A stretch of DNA of 64,000 nt from Paenibacillus macerans (GTDB taxonomy: Bacteria; Bacillota; Bacilli; Paenibacillales; Paenibacillaceae): contig NZ_UGSI01000002.1 in NCBI RefSeq assembly GCF_900454495.1, forward strand, positions 186,001 to 250,000. The letters are read 5' to 3'. The notes under the pieces are model-generated. The model worked only from the letters and a program-made list of their open reading frames with translations. It made no database searches and had not been told where the DNA came from. Both the position numbers and the translations under genes were made by a program. Position 1 is the stretch's first letter; every line of letters starts with the position of its first letter. Positions 34,054 through 44,297 of the stretch are shown here, one piece after another.

Positions 34054-34221
34054 TTATAGATTCACATGCCGCCCAATGATAACGCATACTTCCTGTGTTA
34101 CCGCCGCGTACATAGCGGACATTAAATTTCCGTAAATGTTGGTGAATTCTGTGCCATTCGTCAAATGAAATGGTGATTTGGTCAAAATATCGGCGCTAAC
34201 TTCTTTCGGTATGAACGTCAT
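34054..34221 (-). CDS. possible 55-aa orphan protein
   Basis: A small open frame (ATG 34221, TAA at 34054) in an otherwise empty gap between the adhesin and the next gene. The product begins MTFIPKEVSADILTK and includes MSAMYAAVTQEV. No family is recognised and no clear ribosome site is seen, so it could be a chance frame or a gene remnant. The gap 33974-34340 holds nothing else I can name. Confidence 0.25.
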   Translation of the reverse strand: MTFIPKEVSADILTKSPFHLTNGTEFTNIYGNLMSAMYAAVTQEVCVIIGRHVNL

Positions 34222-34340
34222 TTCATGATGCGCTTATCAGATAATCTGACTATTCTTAGTTTTATAGATATCGATACAAACTATCTGCTGAACTTTTCAT
34301 ATTCTATACTAGATTAAGCGGAAGGGAGGCGCTGTATATT

Positions 34341-34511
34341 ATGGCTAAATATTACATCCTTTCGCCTGCAAGCAAAGCTAAAGGAATTTCTAAAAACAAA
34401 AATAAGAACAAATCAAGAAACATTGCCGCTAACAAAGTAAAAGCGATTCAACGCACAACCGTTAAAGTGGTTTTGCCTGAAAATGAAAGAAAGCATAGAT
34501 GCTGGTATTAG
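34341..34511 (+). CDS. small basic protein, 56 aa, unknown
   Basis: A short gene with good signals: AGGGAGG at 34323-34329, ATG 34341, TAG 34511, and an immediate intrinsic terminator. The product opens MAKYYILSPASKAKG, carries a Lys/Asn-rich run (KNKNKNKS, residues 18-25) and ends RKHRCWY. I count 11 Lys and 4 Arg in 56 residues, so it is strongly basic, with one Cys three from the end. There is no signal peptide or membrane helix. Basic composition could fit nucleic-acid or spore-associated proteins, but I assign no function. A TATACT at 34305-34310 is a possible -10. Confidence 0.75.
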   Translation: MAKYYILSPASKAKGISKNKNKNKSRNIAANKVKAIQRTTVKVVLPENERKHRCWY

Positions 34512-34523
34512 AATTAGCTATTA

Positions 34524-34551
34524 TCCCGCAGTTATTGCGGGATTTTTTTTA
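34524..34551 (+). terminator. terminator after the 56-aa gene
   Basis: TCCCGCA (34524-34530) pairs with TGCGGGA (34536-34542), followed by eight T, 12 nt after the stop codon. Confidence 0.92.
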
Positions 34552-34645
34552 TTATTATAATCAGGAAATAAGTGGAATAGGGCCTTGTTGGCCATAATCA
34601 TCCATGTTCCGAGGACTGGGAACGCCGATTCCGGAATATTATCCA

Positions 34646-34688
34646 TTAAAAAAGCCCTTTCCGCTGTTCATTCAGCAGAAGGGGCTTT
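34646..34688 (-). terminator. terminator downstream of the stalk-domain fragment
   Basis: AAAGCCCTTTCCGCTG and CAGCAGAAGGGGCTTT form a stem at 34651-34687. A-rich sequence at 34647-34653 becomes a T-run on the minus strand, just past the end of the minus-strand fragment at 34699. Confidence 0.8.
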
Positions 34689-34698
34689 GCTTAAGACG

Positions 34699-35020
34699 CT
34701 ACTGATCCTCGGAAATATAGAAATTGTTTTTCCCGATTTGGATATTCTTGAGCGAATTTTTGCTGCCGGGAGCGTGATCGAAGAAAAGGCTGCGGACGAC
34801 GGTCCCGTCCGCGTAGGTGAGGACGAGCGTATCCGTAGCGTCGAGTGAGGCCAAGATCAGGTCCGTGCTCTTGAACGTGCCGTCGCTTGATACTCCGCTG
34901 GTTTTATCCCACTTCACTTCCAGTCCCATCGCTTCAAAAAGCGGACGGACCTGCACAAGGGTCGTACCCCCGACCGTAATCGGCTGTACCTGATTCTCCC
35001 TGATCTTATCTTGGATAAAC
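34699..35020 (-). pseudogene. 5'-truncated fragment with copper-amine-oxidase-N (stalk) domain
   Basis: The frame reads QPITVGGTTLVQVRPLFEAM followed by GLEVKWDKTSG, the pattern of the copper amine oxidase N-terminal domain found in many Paenibacillus surface proteins. It ends FYISEDQ just before a terminator. Upstream the frame closes with a stop at about 35020 and offers no ATG with a ribosome site; no signal peptide remains. I read it as the C-terminal piece of a larger lost exoprotein. A GTG-initiated 85-aa product from 34956 is possible but has no Shine-Dalgarno. Nothing is recognised in the 35021-35361 gap except a single copy of the dispersed repeat at 35263. Confidence 0.55.
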
Positions 35021-35304
35021 TAAGCATAGACTACCCACTTTTCCTGTGTCCTCCAAGGTGCAAAAGTCGCTTTTTTGACACAATTATCCTGCGGAATTAG
35101 TAATATTGAACGGTTATTGATGATGAAATTCCTTGCCTTACAACAATATTACTGGTAAAGAAGTAGTATTCGCAGGTTCCCAAGAAAAATGGCGATGCGA
35201 GGATAACCGATACTAACTTGCTGGCAGCTATTGCAACGACAATCCGGCGGCTGAACCTTCAAAATAGCGGCATTTTCTGTCCTTATGTTTTGCTGATCGT
35301 GCCA

Positions 35305-35333
35305 TTGACTTTGACGTCGCGGCGTCCTATAGA
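35305..35333 (+). promoter_or_regulatory. promoter of the MerR-GyrI regulator
   Basis: TTGACT (35305-35310) and TATAGA (35328-35333), 17 nt apart, with GACG/CGTC half-sites in the spacer, lie just upstream of the gene at 35362. A TAGACT at +2 would give the 19-nt spacing of MerR promoters, so either reading is possible. Confidence 0.6.
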
Positions 35334-35361
35334 CTTCATGTTGAAGGGGAGGAGGGTTTTT

Positions 35362-36348
35362 ATGGAACTTGCAACCATTAGCGAAGTATCGAGGTTTTTT
35401 CAAGTAACGACTCGAACGATTCGGTACTACGAAGAGCTCGGGCTGATCGCCAGTACGAAAAAGGAAGGCTATGCATACCGGACATATGACAAAGCCTCTC
35501 TTAGGCGTCTCGAACAAATCATGATTTTAAGGAAATTAAGTATTCCCTTAAAACAGATCGCGATTATCCTTGAACATGAAGACGCGGCAGCGGCTGTGGA
35601 CATTTTTAAAGAACGAGTGAAGGAGCTGACGAGCACTATAGAGTCGTTGGCCACGATCAAAGAAATCATAACGAGGCTGATCGAAGAGTTGGAAAGAAAC
35701 CATGCGCTTGAAATAAACCGCGATCTTTTGTGTGATGAAAGCATGCTTCATGAAATTGACTCCTTATCCTTATCTCATTTCGATCCAAGGGAGGAAAAGT
35801 CAATGAATGATCTAAACGCGGCAGCGGCGAAACTGCAAAAGCTTGAAAATGTGAGAATGATCCACGTCCCCCCCTGTACAGTCGCGGCGAGTCACTATGT
35901 GGGGGAGAACCCTGAGGAGAATGCCGGAGAGCAGCTCGCGGAATTCCTAAAGAAGAGCCGACTTTATAACGTGAAACCAGACGCTCGTGTATTTGGGTTT
36001 AATCATCCGAACCCTTCCGATGAGAAACCGTATTACGGGTACGAGTTTTGGGTGACGATCCCTGCCGAAATGGAAGTTCCGGCGCCGCTGGTGAAGAAGC
36101 GGTTTGCCGGCGGTATGTATGCGGCGCATACCATAACATTGGGGAACTTCCATGAATGGAAGTGGCTGTCCGATTGGGTTCATAATCATCCGAAATATGA
36201 AGCCAATATGTTGAATGACCATGGAGAGTTTATGGGCGGATTGTTGGAGGAACATTTGAATTACGTTTATCATTGCCATCTCAATTGGCCGGAGAGCGAT
36301 GAGCATCAATTGGATTTGCTGTTCCCGGTCAAATTGAAGAACTCCTAA
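35362..36348 (+). CDS. MerR family regulator with GyrI-like effector domain
   Basis: A 328-aa multidrug-sensor-type regulator resembling BmrR in layout. The N-terminal MerR domain reads ATISEVSRFFQVTTRTIRYY then EELGLIASTKKEGYAYRTYD; a coiled coil covers about residues 75-120. The GyrI-like ligand-binding domain is at about 160-325, with YGYEFWVTIPAEMEVP and GGMYAAHTITLGNFHEWKW. The start is ATG 35362 after GGGGAGGAGGG. The tail resembles GyrI/AraC effector domains that bind amphipathic drugs. No efflux gene is adjacent, so targets are unclear. A perfect hairpin (36360-36387) follows. Confidence 0.9.
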   Translation: MELATISEVSRFFQVTTRTIRYYEELGLIASTKKEGYAYRTYDKASLRRLEQIMILRKLSIPLKQIAIILEHEDAAAAVDIFKERVKELTSTIESLATIKEIITRLIEELERNHALEINRDLLCDESMLHEIDSLSLSHFDPREEKSMNDLNAAAAKLQKLENVRMIHVPPCTVAASHYVGENPEENAGEQLAEFLKKSRLYNVKPDARVFGFNHPNPSDEKPYYGYEFWVTIPAEMEVPAPLVKKRFAGGMYAAHTITLGNFHEWKWLSDWVHNHPKYEANMLNDHGEFMGGLLEEHLNYVYHCHLNWPESDEHQLDLLFPVKLKNS

Positions 36349-36359
36349 TAAAAGGACGA

Positions 36360-36387
36360 CAGGCTGCCGGAACGAACCGGCAGCCTG
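36360..36387 (+). terminator. hairpin after the MerR-GyrI gene
   Basis: CAGGCTGCCGG and CCGGCAGCCTG form a perfect 11-bp stem with a 6-nt loop. There is no clear T-run, so termination strength is uncertain. Confidence 0.65.
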
Positions 36388-36484
36388 CTTCCGCTGCCAG
36401 CATGTCTATTTATTGTTCAGATGCAGTTGTTAAACTGGTATATTAGGGTGCGCTGCTTTATTTAACAGTGAGAGGTGGACACAA

Positions 36485-37390
36485 ATGATGAACAAACCGG
36501 CGGTAACGAACGAATTGGTCTTCAGAGCGATGGAGAAGAACTTAGCCATGATCCGTTTCGATATCGATCGTAAAGTGACCTATGTAAACGAGGTATTTGC
36601 CGATACCATGGGATATTCAATTGAGGATATAATGAAAATGCGGCATCGGGACTTCTGCTTTGACTCATTTGCTAATTCACCGGTTTATGAGCAGTTCTGG
36701 ACGGCGCTGCTGTCCGGGCAAAGCTTTCAGGATAAGATTGAACGGAAAAATGCCCGTGGTGAAACAGTGTGGCTGGAGGCCACTTATATGCCGATCTATG
36801 ATGAACAGGAGTCCGAGGTCATCGGCGTCTCTAAAATTGCAACGGATATTACCCAACGCCAATTCAGCCTGTCCATGGTGGTTAAAGAATTGGAGGCGGC
36901 CTCTCAAGGCTTAAATCAGCATGCGGAAGCGGGAATCGGAAGGAGCCGGGAGCTGCTGCTCAGCGTGGACCGGATTGCCGAGTTTTCGGAGGATAACACC
37001 CTTACCCTTGAGGGGCTGCAGGAGCAAGCCAAGTCAATCCAGGGGATTGTGCAGACGATCCGCGATATTGCCTCTCAGACCAACCTGCTCGCCCTAAATG
37101 CAGCCATCGAGGCGGCCCATGCGGGGCCGTACGGCAGAGGGTTTGATGTGGTGGCCGCAGAGGTGCGCAAGCTGTCGGGCGAGGTGTCGGAATCCATCGT
37201 CAAGGTGCAAAACGCCATTAGCGGCATTACAAAGGAGATAACCGAGATATCGGACGGTATCCACCGCGTCCAATCTTCCATTGAGGAGAGTCAGCAACAG
37301 ATACGAGTAACCATGGAAGACTTCAACAATATCGCCGCCTCCGCCCAAAAATTGGACGAGCAGGCACGGAACGTTGCGGCAAATATTTAA
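36485..37390 (+). CDS. soluble PAS-domain methyl-accepting chemotaxis-like protein
   Basis: A 301-aa cytoplasmic receptor. The PAS domain is at about residues 8-125 (MIRFDIDRKVTYVNEVFADT, then GETVWLEATYMPIYDEQ). A short MCP signalling hairpin follows at about 170-300, with the highly conserved tip IRDIASQTNLLALNAAIEAA. There is no membrane helix and no HAMP domain. It would signal to CheA/CheW in response to redox or a small ligand bound in PAS, as in aerotaxis receptors. The signalling domain is on the short side. Ribosome site GAGAGGTGG is upstream of ATG 36485; ATG 36488 is an alternative. It stands alone with no che genes nearby. Confidence 0.88.
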   Translation: MMNKPAVTNELVFRAMEKNLAMIRFDIDRKVTYVNEVFADTMGYSIEDIMKMRHRDFCFDSFANSPVYEQFWTALLSGQSFQDKIERKNARGETVWLEATYMPIYDEQESEVIGVSKIATDITQRQFSLSMVVKELEAASQGLNQHAEAGIGRSRELLLSVDRIAEFSEDNTLTLEGLQEQAKSIQGIVQTIRDIASQTNLLALNAAIEAAHAGPYGRGFDVVAAEVRKLSGEVSESIVKVQNAISGITKEITEISDGIHRVQSSIEESQQQIRVTMEDFNNIAASAQKLDEQARNVAANI

Positions 37391-37420
37391 AATACGGCCT
37401 AGTTCCCCCAACCGGGGCAG

Positions 37421-39050
37421 TCACTTCACGGCATGCTGATGATACCACGCATTCGCTTCCCGCAGGACCTCGGTTCCGCCGGCCGCCATAAACTCCTGAA
37501 CGAAATCATCGAATTCCTCCAAAGGACGGTCGCCTGTGATGAAAGAGATGTAGGCTTTGTTCCGCAGCTTAATGAGCTCGGGGCCATCCTTGATCAGGGA
37601 GGGGGTCGCCACTTCCAAGGCATTGTAGACACCGTCCCGGTCGAGGCCCAAGGCCTTAGCCCATTGCTCTCTTCGCGTTGTAGGCATCACAGGGATCGTC
37701 ATGCCCAGATTGGCGCCGATCGTATTCTGATAGCTGAACATTCGGTCATAAGGAGGCAGCACAATGACATCCTCCTTTGCGGGCTCTGCCCATACCCAGT
37801 GCTTTCCCTTAACCCCGTATTTCAACGAAGCATCTTCTTTCCGGGTCGGGATTGGCGCTGACATCGTCAAGAATCTGCAGGATCGTCTCCAGCTTGCCCG
37901 GCTCTTTGGCGGCGTCCGCGCCGATCGCGGTGAAGCTCATCAGCATGTCATAGGCTTTGGAACCCCGTTTGCCGTCGGGTCCGCTAAAGGGTTGACCAAA
38001 CACAATCCGGGCCTGCGGATTTTTGGCGGTTAATTCCTTCGCATTATAGGCGGCTTCTACCGGAGTCTCCTTGCCCCCCGAATGGCCGTCGTAAGTCCAT
38101 GCCGAATAATCGCCGTCTTGAATCCAGTGATAGTAGTTGCCCATTGAGGTCATGCCGATTCTTCCATTAATGAAAGCATGGGACAGATGTTTATAGCCCC
38201 CTTTATTCTCCCCGGTAATAAATTCCGGATCGATGATGCCGTCAAGGTACCATTTGCGAAGGTACTGCAAGGCTTCCTTCATTTCCGGCTCCAAAGCGCC
38301 GATCACCAGATTCCCGTCTTTCCTCCCGAAGTAGATCTGGTCCGCGAACACGATCTGCCCGAAGGCGCCAAACACCACATTCATCCCTTCGAGGGACAAA
38401 CCGTAGGTATCCTTGATCCCGTTGCCGTCCGGATCCTCATTCGCGAACGCATAGATGACCTTTTCAAAGTCGGACAGCGTCTCCGGCATAGGCAGGCCCA
38501 GCTTGTCCAGCCAATCCTTCCTGTAAACTACAGGGATGCGATAAATGTTCGTGGGATTGACGACAGGAATGGCGTAATATTTCCCGTCGATTTTTCCGTA
38601 ATCCCGGTAGGCGGGCGCATGTTCCCGGATGGCTTTCATGATATAGGGGGCATATTTGATCAGCTTGTCTTCGGGAATTTCGGCCAGAAGGCCTTGCTGT
38701 TGATATTTGAGCAGGTCCTGCGGCTGCCGAATCCTGAAAAGATCGGGAATTGCGCCTTGCGCTAATTGGATGTCCAGGAGCGCTTCATATTTATTGTTTT
38801 CCAGATTCCAGACGTCCAGATCCACGTGAAATTTATCTTCCACATACCGCACCATCTCCGCATCCTCCGGCACCGGCAGGTTTTGATGCATCGTCCAGGA
38901 AATCTTGTACTGCGGGGTGACGGAAGCCTTTTTCTCCTGAATATCCACGGCGGCAGACAGGTTGCCTGGCGGTGTGCCGCAGCCGCTGCCCAAACCTAAC
39001 ACGGCCACAGCGAAAAGGATGGTGAAACGCCGTAATTCCTTCTTTTTCAT
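37421..39050 (-). pseudogene. extracellular solute-binding lipoprotein, frameshifted
   Basis: A sugar or oligosaccharide binding protein of the LipO/YtcQ type, about 540 aa if intact. The lipoprotein signal ends LGLGSGCGT; the body has ALLDIQLAQGAIPDLFRIRQ, IPVVNPTNIYRIPVVYRKDW and NEDPDGNGIKDTYGLSLEGM. Near 37832 the frame changes: SANPDPE should be followed by EDASLKYGVKGKHWVWAE, which lies in the other frame. One extra A in GGAAAGAAG explains it. The second part runs to 37421. Start ATG 39050 has GAAGGA six nt upstream. An AraC-type regulator gene precedes it. No permeases follow, so it may already be an orphan. A sequencing error cannot be excluded. Confidence 0.85.
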
Positions 39051-39101
39051 GGGGAGTCCTTCTTTCATCATGATCCTGCTTCCGCCGGCCGGCCGAAGCG
39101 G

Positions 39102-41417
39102 CTAACCCTGGTTCACCGTATTTCGCAAATAGTTTCCCGGTGTACAGCCGTACGTTTCCTTGAATCTCTTGATAAAATAGGCCGCCGTCCCGTAGCCGAC
39201 CGTACTCGCGATTTGTTCGACCGTCATATTGTTGTTCTCGATCAGCGCCCTGGCCCGTTCCATACGCCGGCCGGTGACGTAGTCGGTATAGGTGACGCCG
39301 AGCTCCTCTTTAAAGAGCTTGCTTAAATACTTAGGACTGATAAACACTTTGGCGGATACCGCCTCCAGAGACAGGTCTTCGGACAAATGGCGTTCGATAT
39401 ACTGCTTGGCCGATTCAATCGTGGAGACGGCTCTTTCGCTATTCCGCTTCTCCGTGTGATGGATGAAAGCGGCGGCCGAATCCACCAGCCAATCCCGAAA
39501 GTCATGGATATTGCGAAGCTCGATGTACTGATTGTACAGATCCAAATGTCCTTGAACAGGTGGGGTATAGCGGACGCTTTTTAAATAATCGGAGTAGACG
39601 AACACGATATTCGCCAGAACAAAGTGGCAGTAATCGGCGGGGTACATGCCTTCCCGCATAGCAGTAACAAGCTGCTTGACCGCCGTTTCGATCTCATGGA
39701 GCTGACGCGCGTGCAATTTTTCCCTGAACCTTGCAAGTACCGATTGCGGAATTTCGTCAAGGCTGTTCTCCCGTTCCAAGAGGCGCAGGTCCTTCAAAAT
39801 GGAAACCTCCGGCAGGAAATAAGCGTATTTTATCAAGGTCCGGGCTTCGTTATAGCTGATGTGGACATCGGCCATCCTCCGCACCCAAGAGCCCCACGAG
39901 AGTTGAAGTTCCAGATGCTGCTGCTTGCTCTCCGATAACACCAAACGGGAGAACTGCTCCAATAGAGCGTCGGACGCTTCACGGGCGCAAAGGATCACTG
40001 CAATCTTCTTATCCGGCAGTTCTTCGGCAATGATCCGGCTCTCCGGCGGACAAACCGCCTCCAGCCGGGCGATCATCCGCTGCATGACCACCTGCATATC
40101 TCCGGAGCTTAATGCGGCAATGGCGCCCCCCGAATTGAGGAGCAGGCAGCAGTAATGCTTGAACTCCCGGGAGATGCCCAGGCATGGCAGCTCTTTCGCC
40201 AATGTCTCGCGGGTAAAATCGTTGTGCAGAATATTCATTACAACATTGCGCTTGATAATCGGGCCAGTGGCCTGCAAGGTCTCTTCCAGGCTGCTGACTT
40301 TATCGCTAAGCCTGGTGAAGGCGGAGTCAATCATCCGATACTCATTTGTTGCAGGTTCAGGCGTATGGCCGGTCAGATCCTTGATTTTCATGGCCAACCG
40401 TTTGATCGGGCTATAGTTGACTCCGGCCAAAATCCCGGATAGCAGAGTGCCCAACAGAAGGGCAAGCAGGCATATCCCAAGGGTCAGCTTTTGCACGACC
40501 AGCGATTTTTCATAGAAGAAGCTGGAGGGCATGGCGCTGTACATTTTCCAGCCGGTGGACGGAAGGGTTTGGTAGGAAACCACATAGGCGATGCTGCCGA
40601 TCTTGTCGAGAAAGCTTCCGGCATCCGCCCCGGACTCCGTTACCTTGGCGATGCTGAAGTCGAAATCGCTCTGAAGACCTGATGTATCCTTGTCCGAACC
40701 GTTGATCATGCGTCCCCACCGGTCCAAAATAAACGTACTCTCATATTGCGAAGGCATCATATTCCGGATAATCCCGTTCACCGCGCTTTCCTTCACATCG
40801 ATGGCGATGATCAGGTCGCTGTTCTCGCCGGAGGACTGAAAGGGATAACTGTGCGCGTAAGTGAGCAAGTTATTGCCGTTGCCGCCCGGGACGTTGGAGA
40901 AAATATCTTCCGGGATCCACCTTGCCGGGGTCCACAGGCTGTTTTGCTTGTGCTTGCGCATTCCGTCCATCCAGTCCGCCAAAAATTCGGCGCCGTCCCC
41001 TTGATCGGCATTGTATTTTAGCCCGTAAAGCGATGAAAGCATGACATTCCGCTTGGGATCGTACAGATGTACCGCTTGCACGATATCCGAATGGGCGGCC
41101 ACCTCCGACTTCAGCAGCGCCTGGAGGTCGATCGCGCCGGCCGGATGCTTTGGTATGGAAGCATCGGCGAATAAACGAAGATCGGCGGTTTTGTCCAGCG
41201 ATAGTTCCAGATAGACCTGCTGGGCCCTCTGAAGCACCGAAGTTTCAATCGTATGGGCTGTATTCTCAAGAATCATCCGACTCTTGTCGCGCAGTTCCTC
41301 CTTATATTTGCCCGAGAAATAGAAATAGAAGACAGTGCAGAGCAATAGGACGATGACAAGCACCATGGATACATATGAAATAACCAGGCTGGCAAATGCT
41401 GAGTTCCACTTTTTCAA
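39102..41417 (-). CDS. membrane-anchored AraC-family regulator
   Basis: A 771-aa sensor-regulator typical of Paenibacillus sugar loci. It has an N-terminal membrane helix (about residues 12-34), a large extracytoplasmic dCache-like domain, and a second membrane helix at about 305-325 (TLGICLLALLLGTLLSGILA). A helical linker and a C-terminal AraC DNA-binding domain follow at about 665-765 (SLEAVSAKVFISPKYLSKLF; MTVEQIASTVGYGTAAYFIK). It senses an external signal and activates the adjacent solute-binding protein gene, 51 nt downstream. There is no response-regulator receiver domain, so it is a one-component system. Its target operon seems reduced. Confidence 0.92.
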   Translation of the reverse strand: MKKWNSAFASLVISYVSMVLVIVLLLCTVFYFYFSGKYKEELRDKSRMILENTAHTIETSVLQRAQQVYLELSLDKTADLRLFADASIPKHPAGAIDLQALLKSEVAAHSDIVQAVHLYDPKRNVMLSSLYGLKYNADQGDGAEFLADWMDGMRKHKQNSLWTPARWIPEDIFSNVPGGNGNNLLTYAHSYPFQSSGENSDLIIAIDVKESAVNGIIRNMMPSQYESTFILDRWGRMINGSDKDTSGLQSDFDFSIAKVTESGADAGSFLDKIGSIAYVVSYQTLPSTGWKMYSAMPSSFFYEKSLVVQKLTLGICLLALLLGTLLSGILAGVNYSPIKRLAMKIKDLTGHTPEPATNEYRMIDSAFTRLSDKVSSLEETLQATGPIIKRNVVMNILHNDFTRETLAKELPCLGISREFKHYCCLLLNSGGAIAALSSGDMQVVMQRMIARLEAVCPPESRIIAEELPDKKIAVILCAREASDALLEQFSRLVLSESKQQHLELQLSWGSWVRRMADVHISYNEARTLIKYAYFLPEVSILKDLRLLERENSLDEIPQSVLARFREKLHARQLHEIETAVKQLVTAMREGMYPADYCHFVLANIVFVYSDYLKSVRYTPPVQGHLDLYNQYIELRNIHDFRDWLVDSAAAFIHHTEKRNSERAVSTIESAKQYIERHLSEDLSLEAVSAKVFISPKYLSKLFKEELGVTYTDYVTGRRMERARALIENNNMTVEQIASTVGYGTAAYFIKRFKETYGCTPGNYLRNTVNQG

Positions 41418-41627
41418 AGCTTACTCTCCTCCCCGGCGGCATTATACACCATACTATGACAAATTAATTCACGGTTTATGTTAAGCGAATGTTAAATCGC
41501 CGAAATCGGCCGAAATGATCCCAAATTGATAGAATGGAGAAATTGTCTTATTGAAGGATGGCATGGCCGGATGCTACATTAGCACCGGTTCGAATCGAAA
41601 AAAATATGATGGGAGAGCAGATAAGTT

Positions 41628-44227
41628 ATGAAAACAAAGCTCACAACCAAGTTGTTGTCAACTGCTGTAGGGCTGGCGGTCATTTCCAATTCTTTGATGA
41701 TTGGGAATCCGGCAGTGGCCGCATCCGCCGCGTCCTCCACCCGGCTGCCGGCAGCGCCGGCATGGGGGCACTTTGTGGATAGCTACAAAAACAACACTTC
41801 CGTGAATGATGCGGTCTATTCCAACCCGGCGATCGGAATACTCTCCGGATACCTGAACCTCTGGAAGCCCGGATCTTCCTGGGATAACGGAACCAAGCTG
41901 AATAGCGAGGTGCTGGACTACAACATTCAATACGTGGCCGATATTGCGGCTGCCCGTACGCCTGAAGAGGAACAAGCGGCCTATTACGATGACCGGAGGA
42001 ACCAAACCTATGGGGCCGCCGATGGGCTGGGTTCTCTGTCTGAAGTGTACCGCTCCATGTCGGGAACGTACACCACGATTACCGATATCCCGGACGATGC
42101 GACTTCGGTAAAATATAACGACGGCAACGGTCAGAACAAAGGCGGCGATTCCAACTCCCAGTTGGGCAGCATGGTCGACTTGATCGGCAAGCTCCGGGGC
42201 AATTATGCTTCAACGACGCCGGCTAAAAATTATTTCAGCTACCCTCGCCCGTACCGTTGGACGGATCCTTCCATTATTGTGCCGGTCTTGCTTCCTGCCA
42301 GAAGCAGCACGCCCGAAACGGACGGCGGCTTCCCGAGCGGCCATACCAACGCATCGTATCTCGCCGCGTTGTCTCTGGCCTACGCTGTGCCTGAGCGGTT
42401 TCAGGAGCTGCTGACCCGGGCATCGGAGATGGGGAACAACCGGATTGTAGCCGGTATGCATTCCCCTTTGGATGTGATGGGCGGGCGCGTTATGGCAACG
42501 GCTTTGGCGGCGGCTACCCTCAATGACCCGGAGAATGCCGCGCTTAAACAGGCCGCTTATGGTCAGGCCCATGACATTTTGCTGAAGCAGAGCGGTACGG
42601 CCGAAGACCGGTTCAGCGATTATGAGAAGAATAAAGCGGAATTTACCAAGCGGTTGACCTATGGATTCTCGCCGATCGGTTCCACGACGGAGCCTATGGT
42701 TGTTCCTAAAGGCGCCGAGGTATTGCTGGAAACCCGGCTTCCGTATTTGAGTGATGAGCAGCGCCGTGAGGTTCTGGCTACGACTGGCCTTCCGTCCGGC
42801 TATCCGCTGCTGGACGATCCGGAAGGTTGGGGACGTTTGAATCTGTTTGCCGCTGCAGACGGATACGGCGCTTTTGACAGCGATGTAACAGTGGCGATGG
42901 ATGCCGGCAAGGGCGGCTTCCATGCATTGGACCAGTGGCGGAACGACATTTCCGGTACGGGCAAGCTGACAAAGGAAGGAACCGGTACCTTAAAGCTGCT
43001 GGGCAATAACACGTATTCCGGCGGCACACGGATCAACGCCGGCACGCTTGAAGGCGGTTCGGCAACGGCTTTCGGCAGCGGGGATGTGGTGAATGCCGGC
43101 GGCTCCGTTGTGGAGAGCGTATATGGAAAAATGACCATTAACGGAAACTTTGCGCAATCTGCGGGCGGCATCCTTGAGCTTAATCTTACCGGCGCGGGTG
43201 ACGTGCTTGAAATCAAAGGCAAGGTGCAAACAGGCGGGAAACTGCGCGTAAAATTCGCCAATAACTATGTGCCTGGTTCCGGAACCATCACTCTTGTAGC
43301 CCATGACGCCGGTCAGCGGAGCGGAGAGTTCGGCCAGGTTGAGATCGGCGGGTTGCCGAGCAAGTATACGGCTCAAGTGGTCTATCAAAACGATCGCATC
43401 GCCTTGTCTATTAAGAATAAGTCGAACGGCGGCAATTCAAATTCCGGCGGGAATAACTCTTCGGGCGGCGGGGGAGTCAGCGGCAGTACGGATTCTCCGG
43501 CCAAACCGGAACAGCCAGTGCCGGGCACGCAAAAGCCGGATGCTAAGCCGGGACAGCCAGCCGCAGCAGAGCCGGCTACCGCAGTGAGCCCGTTCAAAGC
43601 GGACGCGGTTAGCCGGGAAGCGGTTCTGAAGGCGGTCGGCGATGCGGTTGCCGCAACGAAAAACGAGAACAAGACGTTCAGCGATACGAGTCATCATTGG
43701 GGTGAAAACTCCATTGCAAAAGCCGTGAAGCTGCGGATTGTCGATGGATATAAGGACGGTACATTCCGTCCTGACGGATCAGTAACAAGAGCGGAATTTA
43801 CCGCCATGATCGTCAGTGCTTTCGGGCTGACCCCAAGTGCAGCTGCGGCGGTATTCAAGGATACGGGCTCGCATGGGCTGCCGGTTACATCGGCGCATTG
43901 GCGGAGAAGGGGATCGTGAACGGTTATGCGGACGGCAGCTTTAAGCCGAATGCAACCATTACCCGTGCCGAGATGGTGACGATGATTTCGCGTGTTATGA
44001 ATCTTAGCGTGCTTTCCACAGGCGCGCGGGCCAGCTATAGCGATGTAAGCAGCGGACACTGGGCGGCGGATGCGATTGAACAGGCCTCGTCGGCCAAGCT
44101 GATTCAAGGGATATCCGCCTCTTCATTCGCACCTGACAGAAAGGCCGCCCGCGCCGAAGCCGTGACGCTCATTCTCCGCGCTTTGGAGAGCGACAGCAAA
44201 ATCAAAGCGATGATCGAAGGCTTGTAA
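41628..44227 (+). pseudogene. PAP2 phosphatase - autotransporter-repeat - SLH surface protein, frameshifted
   Basis: An S-layer-anchored phosphatase fusion of about 866 codons. A signal peptide ends near NPAVAASA. The PAP2 acid-phosphatase core has all three motifs: K200 to R207-P208, PSGH at 236-239, R272 to H278 to D282. An autotransporter-associated beta-strand repeat follows (TGTLKLLGNNTYSGGTRINA, about 450-470), unusual in a Gram-positive. After a Gly/Ser and Pro linker come SLH domains. In the second SLH, FKDTGSH should continue WAAGYIGALAEKGIVNGYAD; loss of one T at about 43879 shifts the frame and stops at 43919. The third SLH ends at 44227. Without SLH 2-3 wall attachment would probably fail. 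Confidence 0.87.
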
Positions 44228-44297
44228 TCGCGAAGAGACGGATTAAACACAAATTAAACACAAAAAACGCGAGACTTTGATCATTGGTTAACCTCTG

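Noticed and set aside
42210..42923. A 237-codon antisense frame within the PAP2 gene
   Set aside because: It overlaps the catalytic motifs of the PAP2 protein and shows no start signal or domain.
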